Shown piece by piece: positions 21,312 through 33,066 of a DNA stretch of 64,000 bases. The notes under the pieces were generated by a model that saw only the letters and a program-made list of their open reading frames with translations, made no database searches and was not told the DNA's origin. This DNA is from Chrysemys picta bellii (Eukaryota > Chordata > Testudines > Emydidae), in assembly GCF_011386835.1 (NCBI RefSeq), contig NC_088797.1:94126264-94190263 (forward strand). Reading direction: 5' to 3'. The translations under genes and the position numbers were made by a program. Position 1 is the stretch's first letter. The number at the start of each line of letters is the position of its first letter.

Positions 21312-22185
21312 AGCCACTTACTGGGAACCTCCTCTGGTGTTTATCCTTCCCCAAGCACCGGCCGCCGCAACTGGCTACCTTCCTCCTGGCTTGAGAACGG
21401 CTCCTGGCTGCATGCATCTAGGGATGCCGGGGTGTCTTCCTCCTCCTCAGCGCCCTCATTCCCACTTTGTTCCTCTTCCTCCTCCTCCTGCCTTGTTGGA
21501 CTGGGCTCTGACGTGTCCATGGTGGTACTCGGAGTGGAGGTGGGGTCACCCGCAAGTATCACATCCAGCTCTTTGTAAAAACGGCAGGTCGCAGGGGCAG
21601 CACCGGAGCGCTGTTTGCCTCGCAGGCTTTTTGATAGGCATTCCGCAGCTCCTTCACTTTAACACTGCACTGCAGAGCATCCCGATCATGGCCCCTTTCC
21701 ATCATGTCCCTTGATATCTGCCTGGAGTGCAGCTGGGACTGGACAGCTTCCTCCCCCCAAACACTGATGAGGTCCACCACCTCGCCATTGCTCCATACTG
21801 GAGATCGCCTGGTGCGTGGAGGCATGGTCACCTGGAAAGATTTGCTGAGAGCACTCCACGCCTGACTGCGCAAACAGGAAGGGGATTTTCAAAATTCCCA
21901 GAGAATTTAAAGGGCGGGTCTGACGGTTGGTCACCTGAGGGCAGGGCAGGGCACTAGACCAGAATGGCTAGAACAGGCATTGTGGGACACTTTTGGAGGC
22001 TGATTAGAGTGCATTAATAGACCAGGGTGTCCACACTGGCGCCGCGGTGCTCCAGCGGGAGCGCATCAAACATTATTCCACTCGCCGAGGTGGAGTACCA
22101 GGAGCACTCTAGCCGCGGAGTCAGAGCGCTCTACGTGCCTTGCCAATGTGGATGGGTCATGAGTTAGAGAGCATGGGGCTGCTTT

Positions 22186-22219
22186 AATGCGCTCTAACTC
22201 GCAAGTGTAGCCATGCCCT
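22186..22219 (-). repeat. Harbinger right terminal inverted repeat
   Basis: GCGCTCTAACTCGCAAGTGT then AGCCATGCCCT, the reverse complement of the left end. The subterminal region (about 22030-22150) also carries GAGCGC and CGCTCTA copies, as does the left side, possibly extra protein binding sites (inference). Confidence 0.85.
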
Positions 22220-25200
22220 ACGTGTAAACTCGCTTAAACAGGTTTAACCCTTGCCGGTAACTTAGACCTGAGCTAAATGAATATAGAGCAGGATTAAGGT
22301 GGCTTAAGTGTGTCTGCATTATGGGTTGCACAAGTTTAAGTAGATCTCTCTTTAATTCCAGTTTTTACTGGTGTACTTTTAAAAAATATAGACAGTGCCA
22401 AAGAGTCAGGAAATTCATTAGGAAAATATATTGTTTACCTTGTTTTTAAATGTAAATGCTAATTTGGGAATTATATAATTTTTAAAAGTCTTGGATAAAC
22501 AAGTCTGCAACTATTTTTTCAAATATACTACAAAAATACTGTTTAAAATCTTTCTGAAATACTTTGAAGCACTAGTACAGCAGGAAGTTAATTAGAGCGA
22601 CTCTGATATCTCACAGCATGTTTTAACAGCTGCTTAAGAGCCAGTTCAAACAATAAGAACTAATGTGGTTTGGGACATGCTTGTGAAAGTCTGCGTTGTC
22701 CACACTGAAATGTCTATGCATGTTAGAGCAACAGCAGATTGTTTTAACTGTAAAAAAAATTCAAACTAGCTTCTTTTCAAACCTATAATAGAGGAACTTT
22801 TAAGAAGGAAAGTGGCCAAATGTGAATATAACATTGACTACTGTATCCAATGCCTGAATGAAACCCTTTAGCATTTAGCATTGTAGCGGCAATGCTACCG
22901 TTAGTTCTGTTCTAAAGTCCTATTTTCAGTCACTGACTTTTTCAAATATTTTGTGGGCTAAAACTTCCCAAGTTCAGTGACCGCACAGAAGTGACACTTC
23001 CTTGAAAAAATTTGAATGAAACCCAAATAGCTTTTAATTGCAGCTCAGCTTTAGTTTTCAGTTCTTCAGTAAGAAAATTATTCATATTCCTTTTTCCACT
23101 TGGAGAATATATATTAAAACATTAAAACTTCAAACCTGCATTGCTTTCAGCTGTTGGTCAGGTTCCTGATAATCATAGTAAGTCCATCTGAGTGAAGGGT
23201 TTTTAATGCAATCTAATACTATTGCAATTCTCTGTATCATGGAAAGAAGCACATGTTTGAGAACTTTTATCCTCCTTTGCTTTTCTCGTTGGTCTCCCTG
23301 CCTACTCTTACTTATGTGTACTGTTTTAATTACATGAACCCAGTAAGGTTGAGATTTCAATTGTACAAAAAGTCTGTCCTTGTGCATTACAATAAAGCCT
23401 TTCATTATGGTTGCACAATACTGGGCAATGTGACAGTCTTTGTCATAACATAATGGAAAGGGACTGCACCTTTTCCTAGAACTGTGGCTGCTTATAAGTA
23501 GCGTTTTGTAGTACTTACATATACGTTACTCTGGGAATCTTAACTCTGAATTTTCTAACTTGAGTTTAAAACGTCATCAGATTTAATAGCGTCCTAACAT
23601 AGTCTCTGTATGATTATATCCAGTGTAAGCTAATAGGTGCCTAAATATTGACTAGAGAGCCTAATCTGAGGCAACCAGGTTGAAGATTTTGGCCACAATT
23701 ATATAAAAGTCTGACTAATTTATTAGATTTACAGTCCTTCTTCCAAGACCAGGAAAAAGCCTACTGCAGGCAAACATATTTCTTTTTTTCAATTGCTACA
23801 TACTGAACTTAAGCTGAAGTAGTGATAAGCATTTCTTACACACTTGCAATCTATACACCATTTACAAAACCTTCAGCTTTGTTAGCATAGGATAAATATT
23901 CAAGTTGGCAGTGAGCTGAGGCCAGATTGTCAAGAGGCAGTTCCATTTTGTACGCAGCTGAACACTTTTGGATAGGAAGCGATGACTGGAGCTTAACTGT
24001 GGAATGGAGAAAATGTTGTGGAAGTATTTGGGCTTTTTTAACTTCTCGGCAAATTGTGTACTTAACAATTTACTGTATCAGTCCTCTGGTTTTTGGCTTT
24101 ATATAGGCTGCAGTATACACTTTAGTGTCAGAAAAGAATCCAATACTAGAAGGCACATAATTCATGAATACTTTGGAGCAGATTCTTAGCTGGTGTGAAC
24201 CAGCACAGCCCCATCAAAGTCGATGGAAACAATGCCAGTTTATAGCAGCAGCAGAGCTGGTTTGTAGAAGTTTCCCATAAATACTACTGAAGAGATGCTA
24301 CTGGGGAAGTGCATGTATACATTTTGGGAGACAGAACAGTCTAACTAACTGTGTTAGCTAATGCACTAGATGTTTGTCATTAGTAATAAGTACTTTAATG
24401 AGATGGAAGACATGAGTGTTGGAGGGAGTGAGCATTATATTTTTTCCAGTCTCTCTAACAAAATCCAGCTTCAATACCAGTACTTATTGCACACAACTCC
24501 ATTTTTTAAAAACTTCCCTGCTTTATCCATTCAGGAGGCCAGATCAACATCCCTCATGCAACCCTTGGCCATCAGCCCATCTAACTTTTGCAATGAGTTT
24601 AGCAACATCTGCTTTGCCCATTAAAGTGATTTTCCTTTTACTGGCCTCGAACCTGCATGCTCACTGCAATTGATTAATAGCAATTTCCTTCCATACCTGC
24701 GAGTTCACTGAACTCCTGCTGGATTGTAATCTACTGGTCATCTTGAAATTTCTGGGGTGTGTGTGTGTGTACGCACATGCACACACAGATGTATAATGAC
24801 CTTGTTTCACTGCTGAAAATCATTTCAGCAATTGTTTTAGTCATATCTAAAGTTCCCATAAAATACTTGCAAGGCTATCTTCCAACAGCATGGATGTAGC
24901 TTACTTTAAGCCACTTGATTTTAATTCTAGTACCAATTATGTCTTGAGTCACACGTGTCTTACATTCTTACTCTTCTTTCTCACTAAACTTTAACAGTTA
25001 CATAGAAGCAAAATGAGTCACTTGGCAGTTATCATTGCCTCTAAGGAGCTTGTGCCCAGTGAATAGTAAAGTCTTTTGAGGAACTCACAATTCACTCATA
25101 GGAAGTAACAGACAGACGTTATTTTTAATACTGTAAATAATACACAAATTAAATTATGATGATGCCAGGACAGTGTTATGGTGTTAATTAAATTTTGCCA

Positions 25201-26457
25201 ACAGGTGGGTAAGATCTATCAAGTTGGAAGATGCAGCAATAGAATTTTTATCCTTTGGCACTGCTGACCTTTCGTAAGGCAGCACAGTATCTCTCTAGTC
25301 CACTCTCTACAGGTGCCATTCTCAGAGAGAATGGATGGTTAATTTAGGGGAATGAAAAATCACAAGTATTCTTCACCATGTACTTTTCTTAAAAGAATCA
25401 AATCATCCCATTACACACCAGCCTGCTGCAGATGTGACCCTGGGTTTTGCAGCTGTTAACACAGTGCTACGTGTGTGAAAATAATAGGTAGGTCAATGAA
25501 GTGACCAGCTCTTACAGCAAGGTGCTGATTGCCTGAAGTAGTTTGTCATTGCATTTTCTATATTTTGTATTGCATTATAAGTTCCTAAGGAAACATCTTC
25601 TATTTCTGTGGACATGAAAATCATACCTATCTGTTACAACTTATGAGATTGTTCCCTATTCTCCCGGGGAGGCTGTTTAAAATCCATTCCTCTAATGCTG
25701 GTTTTAGATAATTGAAGTATACTTATGATGTAAGATTTTTGTTACGTATTTTCAGCAAAAATACCTCTCAACGTCATTTTATTGTCACTTGCATGCAAAA
25801 GTAGCAGGGTGTGAAATATATCCTATGTACTTAAAGACTTTCCTATCTGGGACTCTGTGCCATGTCTTGGGGCACTCTAAGAATTAATAAAATAACACTC
25901 CTGCCCCGCAGACTTTCCCAGAAATAGCACAATACGCTATAGAGCAATTGAGAAACATAAAATTGCAGAGCCTCATTTCTTGCTTCCAAAAAAAAAAAAA
26001 AAAAAAAAGTCAGTGAGGAAAACATTGGACACACTTCCAAACTGCCTGCATTTGTTCTTTACAGACTATGAATCAAACACAATTTAACATTATAGCCCCA
26101 AAATAAACAGGAGCAATGGATCAATTAACTAAGGCTGCAGTGTACTGAAATGAGCTCACTCATTCTGTTTCAGTTCCGCTGCCAGTTCCCCCAGTAACTG
26201 GGATTTAAAAGGTATCTCTCCCCTTTCCACAGCTTGGTAGAAGCCCCCAAGTGATAGCTCTATTGCTGAAGCCTCTTGCAGAGGTCCCTCTAATGTTCAT
26301 CTTTCTTCCCTTTCCATGGTGCTCTGGACAAGCTATGTAGGTTACCTGCACTGCACTTTTCTTAATGAGCAAACAATTAATAAAACAGCTCATTTAATGC
26401 ACTACCTGTGTCTGTGCACAATCACCAAAATGGCATCTCAGCAGAGGGATAGTCTAA
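22220..26457. other. non-coding interval
   Basis: No gene recognised. The first 160 bases, together with 18204-18290, look like an older repeat (CAGTTAAACTGGTGCACACT on the left, GTAAACTCGCTTAAACAGGT on the right) into which the Harbinger inserted. A palindrome-family half copy lies at about 24186-24262. A mixed GT/CA repeat lies at 24757-24787 and an A homopolymer at 25988-26008. Confidence 0.5.
24186..24262. repeat. degraded palindromic repeat copy
   Basis: TCTTAGCTGGTGTGAACCAG with CCCATCAAAGTCGATGG in the middle, and a decayed right arm ending GCAGAGCTGG. It resembles the better copy at 52501-52564. Confidence 0.4.
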
Positions 26458-26842
26458 CAGTGGTTCTCAAACTGTGGGTCGGGACCCCAAAGTGGGTCAT
26501 GACCCTGTTTAAATGGGGTCACCAGGGCTGGCATAAGGTTTGCTGGGGGCTGGGCCCGAAGCTGAAGCCAGATCCCCATTGCCTGGGGCCGAAGCCCAAG
26601 GGCTTCAGCCCTGAGTGACGGGACTCAGGTTACAGGCCCCCCGCTTCAGGCTGAAGCCCTTGGGCTTTGGCTTGGCCCTCCCCACCCAGAGCAATGGGGT
26701 TCAGGCTTTGGCTTTGTTTCCCCTGCTCAGGGCGGTGAGGCTTGGGCAGGCTCAGGCCTCGATCCCTCCTCCTGTGGTCATGTAGTAATTTTTGTTGTCA
26801 GAAGGGGGTCATGGTGCAATGACGTTTGAGAACGCTTCACTA
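26458..26842. mobile_element. non-autonomous hAT (Charlie-like) element
   Basis: Left end CAGTGGTTCTCAAACTGTGG is the typical hAT/Charlie terminal sequence. The right end GACGTTTGAGAACGCTTCAC is its decayed complement. The interior is GC-rich, with repeated GGGCTTCAGCC/GGGCTTTGGC and GAAGCCC motifs and no coding capacity. No clear 8-bp duplication survives. Confidence 0.75.
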
Positions 26843-27255
26843 TCAAGAAGAGAAGAGGAAAAAAAAATAGGGCCTGATTCTCCATGGCCTGGCAGTCTTG
26901 GGTATTTACTATGGGGACCTATGAGTGTGAAATGCTACCAGTTCAGAGTGGGTAAATGGCACAAGGTATAAGGAAGAGGAACAGCAGGCCCTTATTCTAC
27001 TTTATGTAAATACTCATGAAGTGGGGTGGATTAACTGGTTCAGATTATATTACCATGAAATGAGGCCAGTTTCGGAATATCTGAACCACTACCATCCACA
27101 AGGCTGCAAAAAATTATTTCCATCTGCCACAAGAATGAGAACTATATTCCCACTTTGAATCCTGCTTTTAGTGAGAATTAAGGGTGGGGTTGTAGCCACA
27201 TGGTCTATAATTGTCTGAACTTTAAACCAAAACACAAATTTAGCTCAAATTTAAC

Positions 27256-27273
27256 TTTTTTTTTTTTTTTTTT
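27256..27273 (+). repeat. T homopolymer
   Basis: Run of 18 T. Its reverse complement could be the A tail of an unrecognised retrocopy, but no body is visible. Confidence 0.6.
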
Positions 27274-27366
27274 AGGTTTGAAAGGTTTCAAGGTAATATC
27301 TATTACAATTAGAAAAAAGTTATTACAACCATAGGCAATATCTTTGGGGACCATATTTTAAGTCTA

Positions 27367-28096
27367 TGTATCACGGTGTGCCAGGGATTGTATGCAACCT
27401 CATGTGGGAGGGTTACCACAGCTCCGACAAGAACTAAAAACAGTGGTGGTGGTGGTGGTGGTGGGGAGGGTATGAAGGCACGTCACTGAGACTAATCCAT
27501 GCTAGAGAGGTATTAACCTGCTGGAGTAGTGTGCATATACTGGTTCAAGCCTTGTTTTCCAGAGACTAGGAGATAAAGAAAGGGCATTTGGTATAAAAAG
27601 GTGAGCATGGATTGATGCAGGGCCATCTTTCTCATGCAAATAGACAGGACCTTCTGTCCAGTATTCCCCAATCCTTGAGGAAGTGTTGGAAAAACTTTGG
27701 ACTAGTAGAGTCCCATAAGACTGATGGGTGACTCCTGTTATGTTTAGTGTGTGTTTTATTGGTTTATTGTTTTCTCTGTAATGCTTTTACCTTAAGAATA
27801 AATGTGTTTGCTGAGAAGGAGCTATGTGGTAATTTGTAACTGCTGGCAATATACTGGTCATAGTCACTGGAGAGAAAGCAAAGTACAGGTGCTGGCCTTA
27901 TTAGGCAGTCTGGTTTGCTTGGGGATATTGCAGTGTAAGGCAGGGAGCTATACATCTTTAAAACCCTGATAAGGCGGGACAGAGGTGCAAGTCTTCACAC
28001 AAGAAAGGTTACGACTCGGAGCTGGACATTTATAGCGGGTACCCTCAAGGAACAACAGAAGGGGAATACTGGTGCAGTTATCCCAAAACTGTGACA
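27367..28096 (+). mobile_element. LTR of a retroviral-like element
   Basis: About 730 bp running from TGTATCACGGTGTG to ACTGTGACA, with near-inverted tips. In the plus orientation it has a TATA box (GGTATAAAAAGG, 27590-27601) and an AATAAA signal (27797-27802) about 200 bases later, the order expected of U3-R-U5. A (GGT)n run lies at 27443-27464. No internal genes flank it, so it is probably a solo LTR. Only CTA is shared at the two flanks, so a target duplication is not proven. Confidence 0.6.
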
Positions 28097-28235
28097 CTAA
28101 CTATTTGTGTTTCTTCACTTTCTGGTTTGGGCAGAGATGCTTGTAGTGCATTACATTCCTGCAGCACTGTGCAATTATTAACTAATTTGTAAAACACTCT
28201 GTGAAGTTACATCAATAGGTATTTCTCTCTCTCTC

Positions 28236-28375
28236 CCTATTTCTTACAGGAGGGGGCACAGTAAGTTTAATGACTTGCCCAAGGCCGCACAGTGAGTTAG
28301 GAGGTAAAACTGGGGTTAGAATTCAGGAGCTCCTCATTCATTGCTCAGTCTGCTAGATCACTTTGTCTTGCTTAG
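28236..28375 (-). mobile_element. MIR SINE fragment
   Basis: The text ACTTGCCCAAGGCCGCACAG then GTTAGAATTCAGGAGCTCCT is the reverse complement of the conserved MIR middle (loss of CpG, many substitutions). It is ancient and shared across amniotes. Confidence 0.75.
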
Positions 28376-29779
28376 TCTCTGAAGTGTGAGGACTGGCAAA
28401 AAGCCATGCTTTACAATTAGTCAAACACTCAAAGGGCTAGGATCATCCCCACTTACTTTTGGAACAAGTCTCTAGTCAAGCAGAGTAGGTACTGGATATC
28501 TGTGCTTCCCACATTTCTGCACTGCTGTGGAGATGTGATTTCTAGCCCATCTCTGTCGTGCTCTTAATGTTTCTGAACTCTCCCCATACTGTAAACTACT
28601 GGCCCTTTGTCCCATGACAGAGGAAACATTCTTTTTAAGTGACAGTTTTTGTCTAAACATTTAGCTCAATGTTGCACAATATTTGCAAGTCTTCTATATT
28701 GTATCACAATCAGTAGCAGTGGAGTCAGAGGGCCCATGTTCCCTGGAGGGATTGTTATTGCCTGAACACCAAAAAAACCAGGAATGCTGGGAGCTAGGCT
28801 GAAAACAACCCAGCCTTGTGGACAGAGCAGTGCCCAACATTTAATAAAGTTCCACTTGTTCAACTTAACCCGCATTCAGCTTCACTCATTGCAAATGAAA
28901 CCAGAGCATCTGCTGCTGGGAATTTTAGTTCAAATGTGTTCAAATCAGCAATTTGTTCCTACTTTCAAACTATGATTACAATCATGTTGGCAAGTGACTC
29001 TATTTTGGAAGGAAAGATAAAAATGCTTCACAACATTTACATGTAAATAACATGTTGAATGTAAGTAAAGAGAAAATTAAATCCAGAAGGGCAAAACCAT
29101 CCAGTGTCTGGCTAATCCTGCTGAAGACCTGTTGGTAGTTCTACAGCTACCATAATGGCCATCCGTGAAGCCGAACAACAGGCCAGAGAAGAGGTCAACC
29201 AAATGCTACTCTTAGAAAATTATATGCCAGTATTTGACATCTATTACTGGTCTTAATGTCTTGGTCTGAAGTTAGAGCAGATACAGGGAAAGAAAATTAA
29301 GGGCAGAACTTTCACCACCACAACCCACAGATACAAAGTGATCGTTACAATTGCTGTCCTGTGTCAGCAAACTTTAGAAATGTGTTGCTACAGCATTCTG
29401 TTTTGTTTCATGCTATGTGCTGCCAAGTAATGCTATGACATAAATGTATCCAGTCTTATCACTTCTGAAAGGTGGTGTTTTATGGTGGTATTCTTGATGG
29501 GCTGGAGTGTAATAAAAAAAGAATGGACAAAGTCATAACATGATATGAATAGAAAGATCAGGGAAAACTTTACAAATACAAAAAAAAAATAGACAGCTGC
29601 TGGGAGTTGGCTTAGGACTGAGCAAAAATTCAATGGCCATCTCTACACTGGGGAAAAGTAGCATGTTTGAAAATCTGTTAACTAACACACTTCACTGATG
29701 TTAAATGTGACTTAGCATCTGGTGTTGAAATGCTAAGGGCAAAATCATATTTAGCATGCTTAAGAATCCAGAGGTCTGA
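28376..29779. other. non-coding interval
   Basis: No gene or clear repeat recognised. Several ORFs of 60-76 codons have no family signature. Confidence 0.5.
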
Positions 29780-29935
29780 TTCTTGCCACTGACTTTTGCC
29801 TGTAGTCATCCCAGGGAAAAGTCACAACCTGGCTGTGTTAATTTCCCTATCTGTAAAATGAGATAAAACCCACCTTTGTAAAGTCCTTTGAGATTCTCAG
29901 GTGACAAGTGCTAAATAAATACTAAACTTTACTAT
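29780..29935 (+). mobile_element. MIR-like SINE fragment
   Basis: TTTCCCTATCTGTAAAATGA, then TTGTAAAGTCCTTTGAGATT and CTAAATAAATACTAAACTTT match the 3' half of MIR/CORE-type SINEs, ending in a short ATTATTA run. Confidence 0.7.
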
Positions 29936-30687
29936 TATTAATGCTGTAGGCAGCCAATTCTGAGTTTCTCTCAAATGCTTTCTATTGCCAAAGGACTGGC
30001 TTTCTGGGTGGGGTATATTTGTTTCTGGGGCCTGTCTCCAGTGGTCTGACTTGCTTCCTGGCACAAAGGAAAGTTTCTGCTTTAGTTTATTATATTTTTG
30101 CCTTTATACTTGGCAGGAGCTCAGGCTAGGAAAGAGAATTGGTTGTTTTGGTCCTTGTGGGTTGCTGGGTCAGAGGAAATACCCAGTCTGTATTTATCAA
30201 GATTACTTTTGGAAGATTGCTCCCGAACTTTTAATTTTGTTTCCAATCTGAAGATGCTGCAATGTTTGTTGAGGACATTTTGGTCATGAAGATCTGTCAG
30301 TTTTTTACCCAGATTTGATGAAGGAAAGGAGTTAAACAGTCCAAAGACATTTTCAAAGAGACTTGCTATTTCATTCAAAATGCGTTTGATAATTTCCCTC
30401 TAAAACTAGTTGCGCTTGAGGGAACTTTGGGGAGGTAAACTCTTGTTATGGATTAAAAACTAGCTAATGGGTAGGAAACAAAAAATAGGAATGTACACTG
30501 GCCAATATTCCAGCATGCAGAAGGAAGAGTGGAGTATGTACTACGTGCAGTGTTAATTGCAATATTAATTCTCTAATCTGATAAAAAGGTGAATTATTTA
30601 TTATTATGGTTAGGGTGCATTTTGGATAGCTTATTGAAGAGGCCTGCTCAATGCAAACCAATAGTTAACAAATGGCATAAGATACTA
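29936..30687. other. non-coding interval
   Basis: Nothing recognised beyond short ORFs without family features. Confidence 0.5.
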
Positions 30688-30878
30688 CACCTCTACCTCG
30701 ATATAACACTGTCCTCTGGAGCCAAAAAATCTTACTGTGTTATACGTGAAACCGCGTTATATCGAACTTGCTTTGATCCGCCGGAGTGCACATCCCTGTC
30801 CCCCCGCCAGAGCACTGCTTTACCAGGTTATATCCGAATTTGTGTTATATCGGGTCGTGTTATATCGGGGTAGAAGTG
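30688..30878. mobile_element. Tc1/mariner-like (Tigger/pogo-type) miniature element
   Basis: 191-bp element with 20-bp inverted ends: CACCTCTACCTCGATATAAC (30688-30707), and GTTATATCGGGGTAGAAGTG (30859-30878), its complement with two mismatches. The left flank is TA and the right flank TG, consistent with a decayed TA duplication. The interior keeps more GTTATATCG-type motifs (GCGTTATATCGAACTTGC) and no coding. Confidence 0.75.
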
Positions 30879-31513
30879 TGTCTATATAATATAATCAGAG
30901 GCTATATTGAGAAGAAAAAAACCCATGGAAAACATGTATGCCTTATTATAAATCAGTGGTATTCTATTATCACCTTGAATACTCCATTCAGAATGAATTA
31001 CATTGTCACTAGAAGAGATGACAGAAATAGAGAAGGCCTACAGAAGGACAATGAAAAATATTGGAGGCATGGGGCATATATAAGGAAGCAGCACTGCTGA
31101 GTTTGAGATGGGAATGAGAAACAGGTGAAATGAGGGTGGTATGAAAAATCTCTCTGAAATGCATAGAAGAGGTCATCTTGGATGCTCCTGTTTGCCTTTT
31201 CTTTCAGTTCAAATGCAAAAGGGAACTTAGAATTACAGGCTCCACATTTAAAATCAATCAAAGGAAATCCTCTTTAAACATCTAAGTCTCTCTCTTCTGT
31301 TCCTGTTGCCACCAAACTCAGGGAATCATAAAGTGAGAACTCGTACCTTTTGGACTATAGGGCCACTGCAACCATGTGGGAAAAGTTCCAAAAGGAGATG
31401 ACAGTGATGGGTTCAGAGATCTGGATGGCTGGTCTTATATAGACAGTTTCAAATCCACTTACTCCCAGACTATACTGGCAGTGCTGGCTAACTAACTTTG
31501 TGGGGCCCTCCTC

Positions 31514-31578
<65 letters not shown>

Positions 31579-32724
31579 GCAAATTACAAAAGTTGCAGTT
31601 ATGAAACTGTCTGTGCTTAGTGGTTCCATTAGGTTCCATTTTGCCTTTTGTAGATATGTATTTCACTGCCTCCAGTATAAGAATGGAGTGTATATATGCA
31701 GGTTTATAGTTATAGGAACTCGTAATTACAGGACAAAGGGAGCAAAAACACTCCTTCTCTGATAGGTCATAGAAGCCTTGAAAAATTGCCTGTACAGCAT
31801 GGACATTGACTGTACAGTGTGCTGAACTTAGCATATAATGAGAACAAGGGGGAAAAAAACAGTCCACTTCTGTTTGATTCTTCTGTCCTCTTGCTTTGTT
31901 TAAAGCCTTGCTACAGTGGTGATTGGCATTCTATAAACACTTACAATTTGACTGGGATTTCATTTACTGTTTCAGTTTAAGAATTGAAAATAGGAAAGAG
32001 TTAATTCAATCCATATTATTTCAATTTAGATTAATAATCTGGCAGTCTGTGTATAATCTGGCTCCAATAAATATCCGTTCATAAAGGTTTCTTGTGTTGT
32101 GGAAGTAGCTAACAGAATGCAAAGAGTACAAAAACATGTTGTAAAAGTTTGATGCCATTGTTCCTTTTCCATTTTTAATGAGTATCTTGTAGCATGTGTT
32201 ACTGATTTTTCCTTTCTACATTGTTAACGTCCAAGCAAAACTGTTATTGTAGTAATTTAAGGGGAGAAAGGACCTCATTCTGCAAGTCATCTGTGTGCAA
32301 CGCTCCTATGACTGGAGTTCCACGCTCTGAAGGTTTTCAGGCCCAGACTCCATAATGTCAGCATCAGGAGAATATTGTAAATGTGTAGAATACTAATGTT
32401 CTAAAACTCAAATGTAATTGTATGGGTCGCTCTGAAAGACGTGTAAACAATCTACTGATCTTATGCTGGTTGGAACTTTTATCTGTGGGTAGAAAAGTTC
32501 TCATTTGAAGGCTATTTTCCCCACATGAGGTTACTGAGATATTAAGATAATTACTGTTAGGTCATTGCTCCACTACTTCCTGTTACAGACTTGTCATGAA
32601 TATCATGTACTTCACCATGAAAAGAAATATATCTCAATATTACCCATACAGAGATCACAGCGTATCAAAGTCTTATCTGAGTATATAATTTTGAGACAGA
32701 ATATTGCTTTCAGTTGCATATTAA
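30879..32724. other. non-coding interval with microsatellite
   Basis: No gene recognised. It holds the (CT)n(CA)n run at 31519-31578. Confidence 0.55.
31519..31578 (+). repeat. compound (CT)n(CA)n microsatellite
   Basis: About 17 CT units followed directly by about 12 CA units. It is likely polymorphic. Confidence 0.9.
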
Positions 32725-33066
32725 ATAACAGTCTTCAAATATGTTAAGGGCCATTATAAAGAGGACTGTGATCAATTGTTCTCCATATCCACTGAAGGTA
32801 GGATGGCAAGTAATCCATCTTAAATTGCAGCAAGGGAGATTTAGGTTAGATATTAGGGAAAACTTTCTAACTATATGGATAGTTAATCTCTGGAATAGGC
32901 TTCCAAGGGAGATTGTGGAATTTCCACCACTGGAAGTTTTTAAGAACAGATTGGACAAACAACTGTCAGGGATGGTCTAGGTATATTTGGTTCTGCCTCT
33001 GCACAGGGGGCTGGACTACATGACCTCTTGAGGTCTCTCCCAGGCCTTCGTTTCCATAATTCTATG
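32725..33066 (+). mobile_element. CR1 3' end with RT C-terminal coding
   Basis: 5'-truncated CR1. The open piece at 32741-32980 reads GRFRLDIRENFLTIWIVNLW and GFP-like text RLPREIVEFPPLEVFKNRLD, the C-terminal domain of CR1 ORF2. It is followed by the 3' UTR (GGGGGCTGGACTACATGACC) and the TTCTATGA-type end at about 33058-33066. Old copy. Confidence 0.85.

Larger units (their letters stand above)
20671..21321 (-). other. predicted intron of the Harbinger Myb-like gene
   Basis: Read on the minus strand: donor CCCA|GTAAGT at 21321 and acceptor CCTTTACAG ending at 20671. The protein family context continues correctly across the join (EEVP before, SPAKRLQRIRKRP after). The intron carries a 125-residue plus-strand ORF with its own poly(A) signal. 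Confidence 0.65.
20134..21825 (-). pseudogene. Harbinger Myb/SANT-like accessory protein gene, spliced, broken
   Basis: The second Harbinger protein, a Myb/SANT-like DNA-binding partner thought to carry the transposase into the nucleus and to the transposon ends. Start at 21825 (MPPRTRRSPVWSNGEVVDL). The Myb-like trihelix runs over about 80 residues (ISVWGEEAVQ, ALQCSVKVKELRNAYQKACE). After a frameshift near 21600 comes an acidic region (RQEEEEEEQSGNEGAEEEED), with a stop near 21340. A good donor (GTAAGT at 21321-21316, read on the minus strand) and an acceptor (TTTACAG ending at 20671) define an intron of about 651 bases. Exon 2 reads SPAKRLQRIRKRPHRSKKD, then a stop near 20517, then a coiled-coil-like segment (MERQADSIQALVAMQAEH) and a Pro-rich tail ending at 20134. 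Splicing is predicted from the sequence alone. Confidence 0.8.
18293..22219. mobile_element. PIF/Harbinger DNA transposon, two-gene layout
   Basis: The terminal inverted repeats match almost fully: AGGGCATAGCTACACTTGCA from 18293, and a right end whose reverse complement reads AGGGCATGGCTACACTTGCG, ending at 22219. Inside are a transposase gene on the plus strand and a Myb/SANT-like gene on the minus strand, converging on neighbouring poly(A) signals. Harbinger elements duplicate 3 bp: the left flank is TTA and the right flank TAC, consistent with a TTA site that lost one T. GC content inside is higher than in the flanks. Both main genes are broken. Confidence 0.92.

Noticed and set aside
27362..28101. 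target duplication of the LTR at 27367
   Set aside because: Only CTA is shared between the flanks, too short and too common to claim. The LTR call rests on tips, TATA box and AATAAA order instead.
31355..31867. 170-residue minus-strand ORF
   Set aside because: It runs straight through the (CT)n(CA)n microsatellite, giving alternating Arg-Glu and Val-Cys. The rest has no domain. It is an accident of the repeat having no stop in this frame.
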